A stretch of DNA of 6,025 nt, from the NCBI GenBank assembly GCA_003221825.1, contig QHUE01000153.1, positions 1 to 6,025 of the forward strand. The letters are read 5' to 3'. The DNA is from Gemmatimonadota bacterium (GTDB taxonomy: Bacteria > Gemmatimonadota > Gemmatimonadetes > Gemmatimonadales > GWC2-71-9). A program made the position numbers and the translations under genes. The notes under the pieces are model-generated. The model searched no databases and had not been told where the DNA came from. It saw nothing but the letters and a program-made list of their open reading frames with translations. Of the stretch, positions 5,855 through 6,025 are shown piece by piece (positions within the stretch are counted from its first letter, which is position 1; the number at the start of each line of letters is the position of its first letter).

Positions 5855-6025
5855 TTACTGTAGCGGGGGCGTCGCGCGTCGGCCAAAGAACGCGATGCCG
5901 AGCAGCGTCGATCCGCACCAGCCCAATCCTCCACCGAGCGCCCCCAGCATCAATGCCGCGAAGCCGCCAGCCAGCACCATCGCGATCGTCATGAACTGGG
6001 GATTGCGCATCAGCTGCTGGGTCGC
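5855..6025 (-). CDS. C-terminal end of a small membrane protein (partial)
   Basis: The minus strand is open from the window edge through 56 codons to a TAA at 5857-5855. The fragment has one long hydrophobic, glycine-rich stretch: FMTIAMVLAGGFAALMLGAL, then GGGLGWCG and a second hydrophobic piece, STLLGIAFFG, ended by RRATPPLQ. This could be one tight helical hairpin or two helices joined by the Gly/Cys turn. It is too short and too incomplete to assign to a family. The 61 bases between its stop and the PagL-like start hold no clear promoter, so the downstream cluster may be read through from this gene. Confidence 0.6.
   Translation of the reverse strand, partial: ATQQLMRNPQFMTIAMVLAGGFAALMLGALGGGLGWCGSTLLGIAFFGRRATPPLQ

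Overview
The window looks like chromosomal DNA from a GC-rich Gram-negative bacterium. The Gram-negative assignment rests on a Tat-signal protein, an outer-membrane lipid A deacylase-like barrel, and a lipoprotein with a residue after its cysteine that favours outer-membrane sorting. GC-rich codons, GTG starts and a solute-binding-protein/permease fusion would fit Acidobacteriota or Gemmatimonadota, but that lineage is an inference from style and was not tested.

Plus strand, 1-3677: one tightly packed operon whose stop and start codons overlap at every junction. It holds the tail of an unidentified gene (1-60), a sugar-phosphate isomerase/epimerase-type TIM-barrel protein (57-896), a Tat-signal protein of unknown function with a possible glutamine-amidotransferase-like fold (896-1582), a fused substrate-binding protein and permease of the polar amino acid ABC family (1579-3030), and the matching but short ATPase (3027-3677). 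The last two genes together supply every part of an amino-acid-type importer. The first two suggest a linked catabolic or modifying step, but the substrate cannot be read from the sequence.

Minus strand, 6025-3682: a second co-directional cluster that meets the first head-on with only 4 bases between the stop codons. In transcription order it holds the C-terminus of a small membrane protein (6025-5855), a PagL-like acyloxyacyl hydrolase (5793-5176), a DUF3574 lipoprotein (5159-4767), a YdjM-type membrane-bound metal-dependent hydrolase (4748-4248) and a histidine phosphatase (4251-3682). Several of these sit in or at the cell envelope, which suggests, without proving, a common envelope role.

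No RNA gene, insertion sequence, CRISPR array, origin or long repeat was seen, and no stretch longer than about 60 bases lacks a gene. Nothing here clearly amounts to a new system. The points most worth checking are the operon linking a TIM-barrel enzyme with an amino-acid importer, the unknown Tat protein, the run of nine G inside the transporter gene, and the apparent lack of the third catalytic residue in the PagL-like protein.
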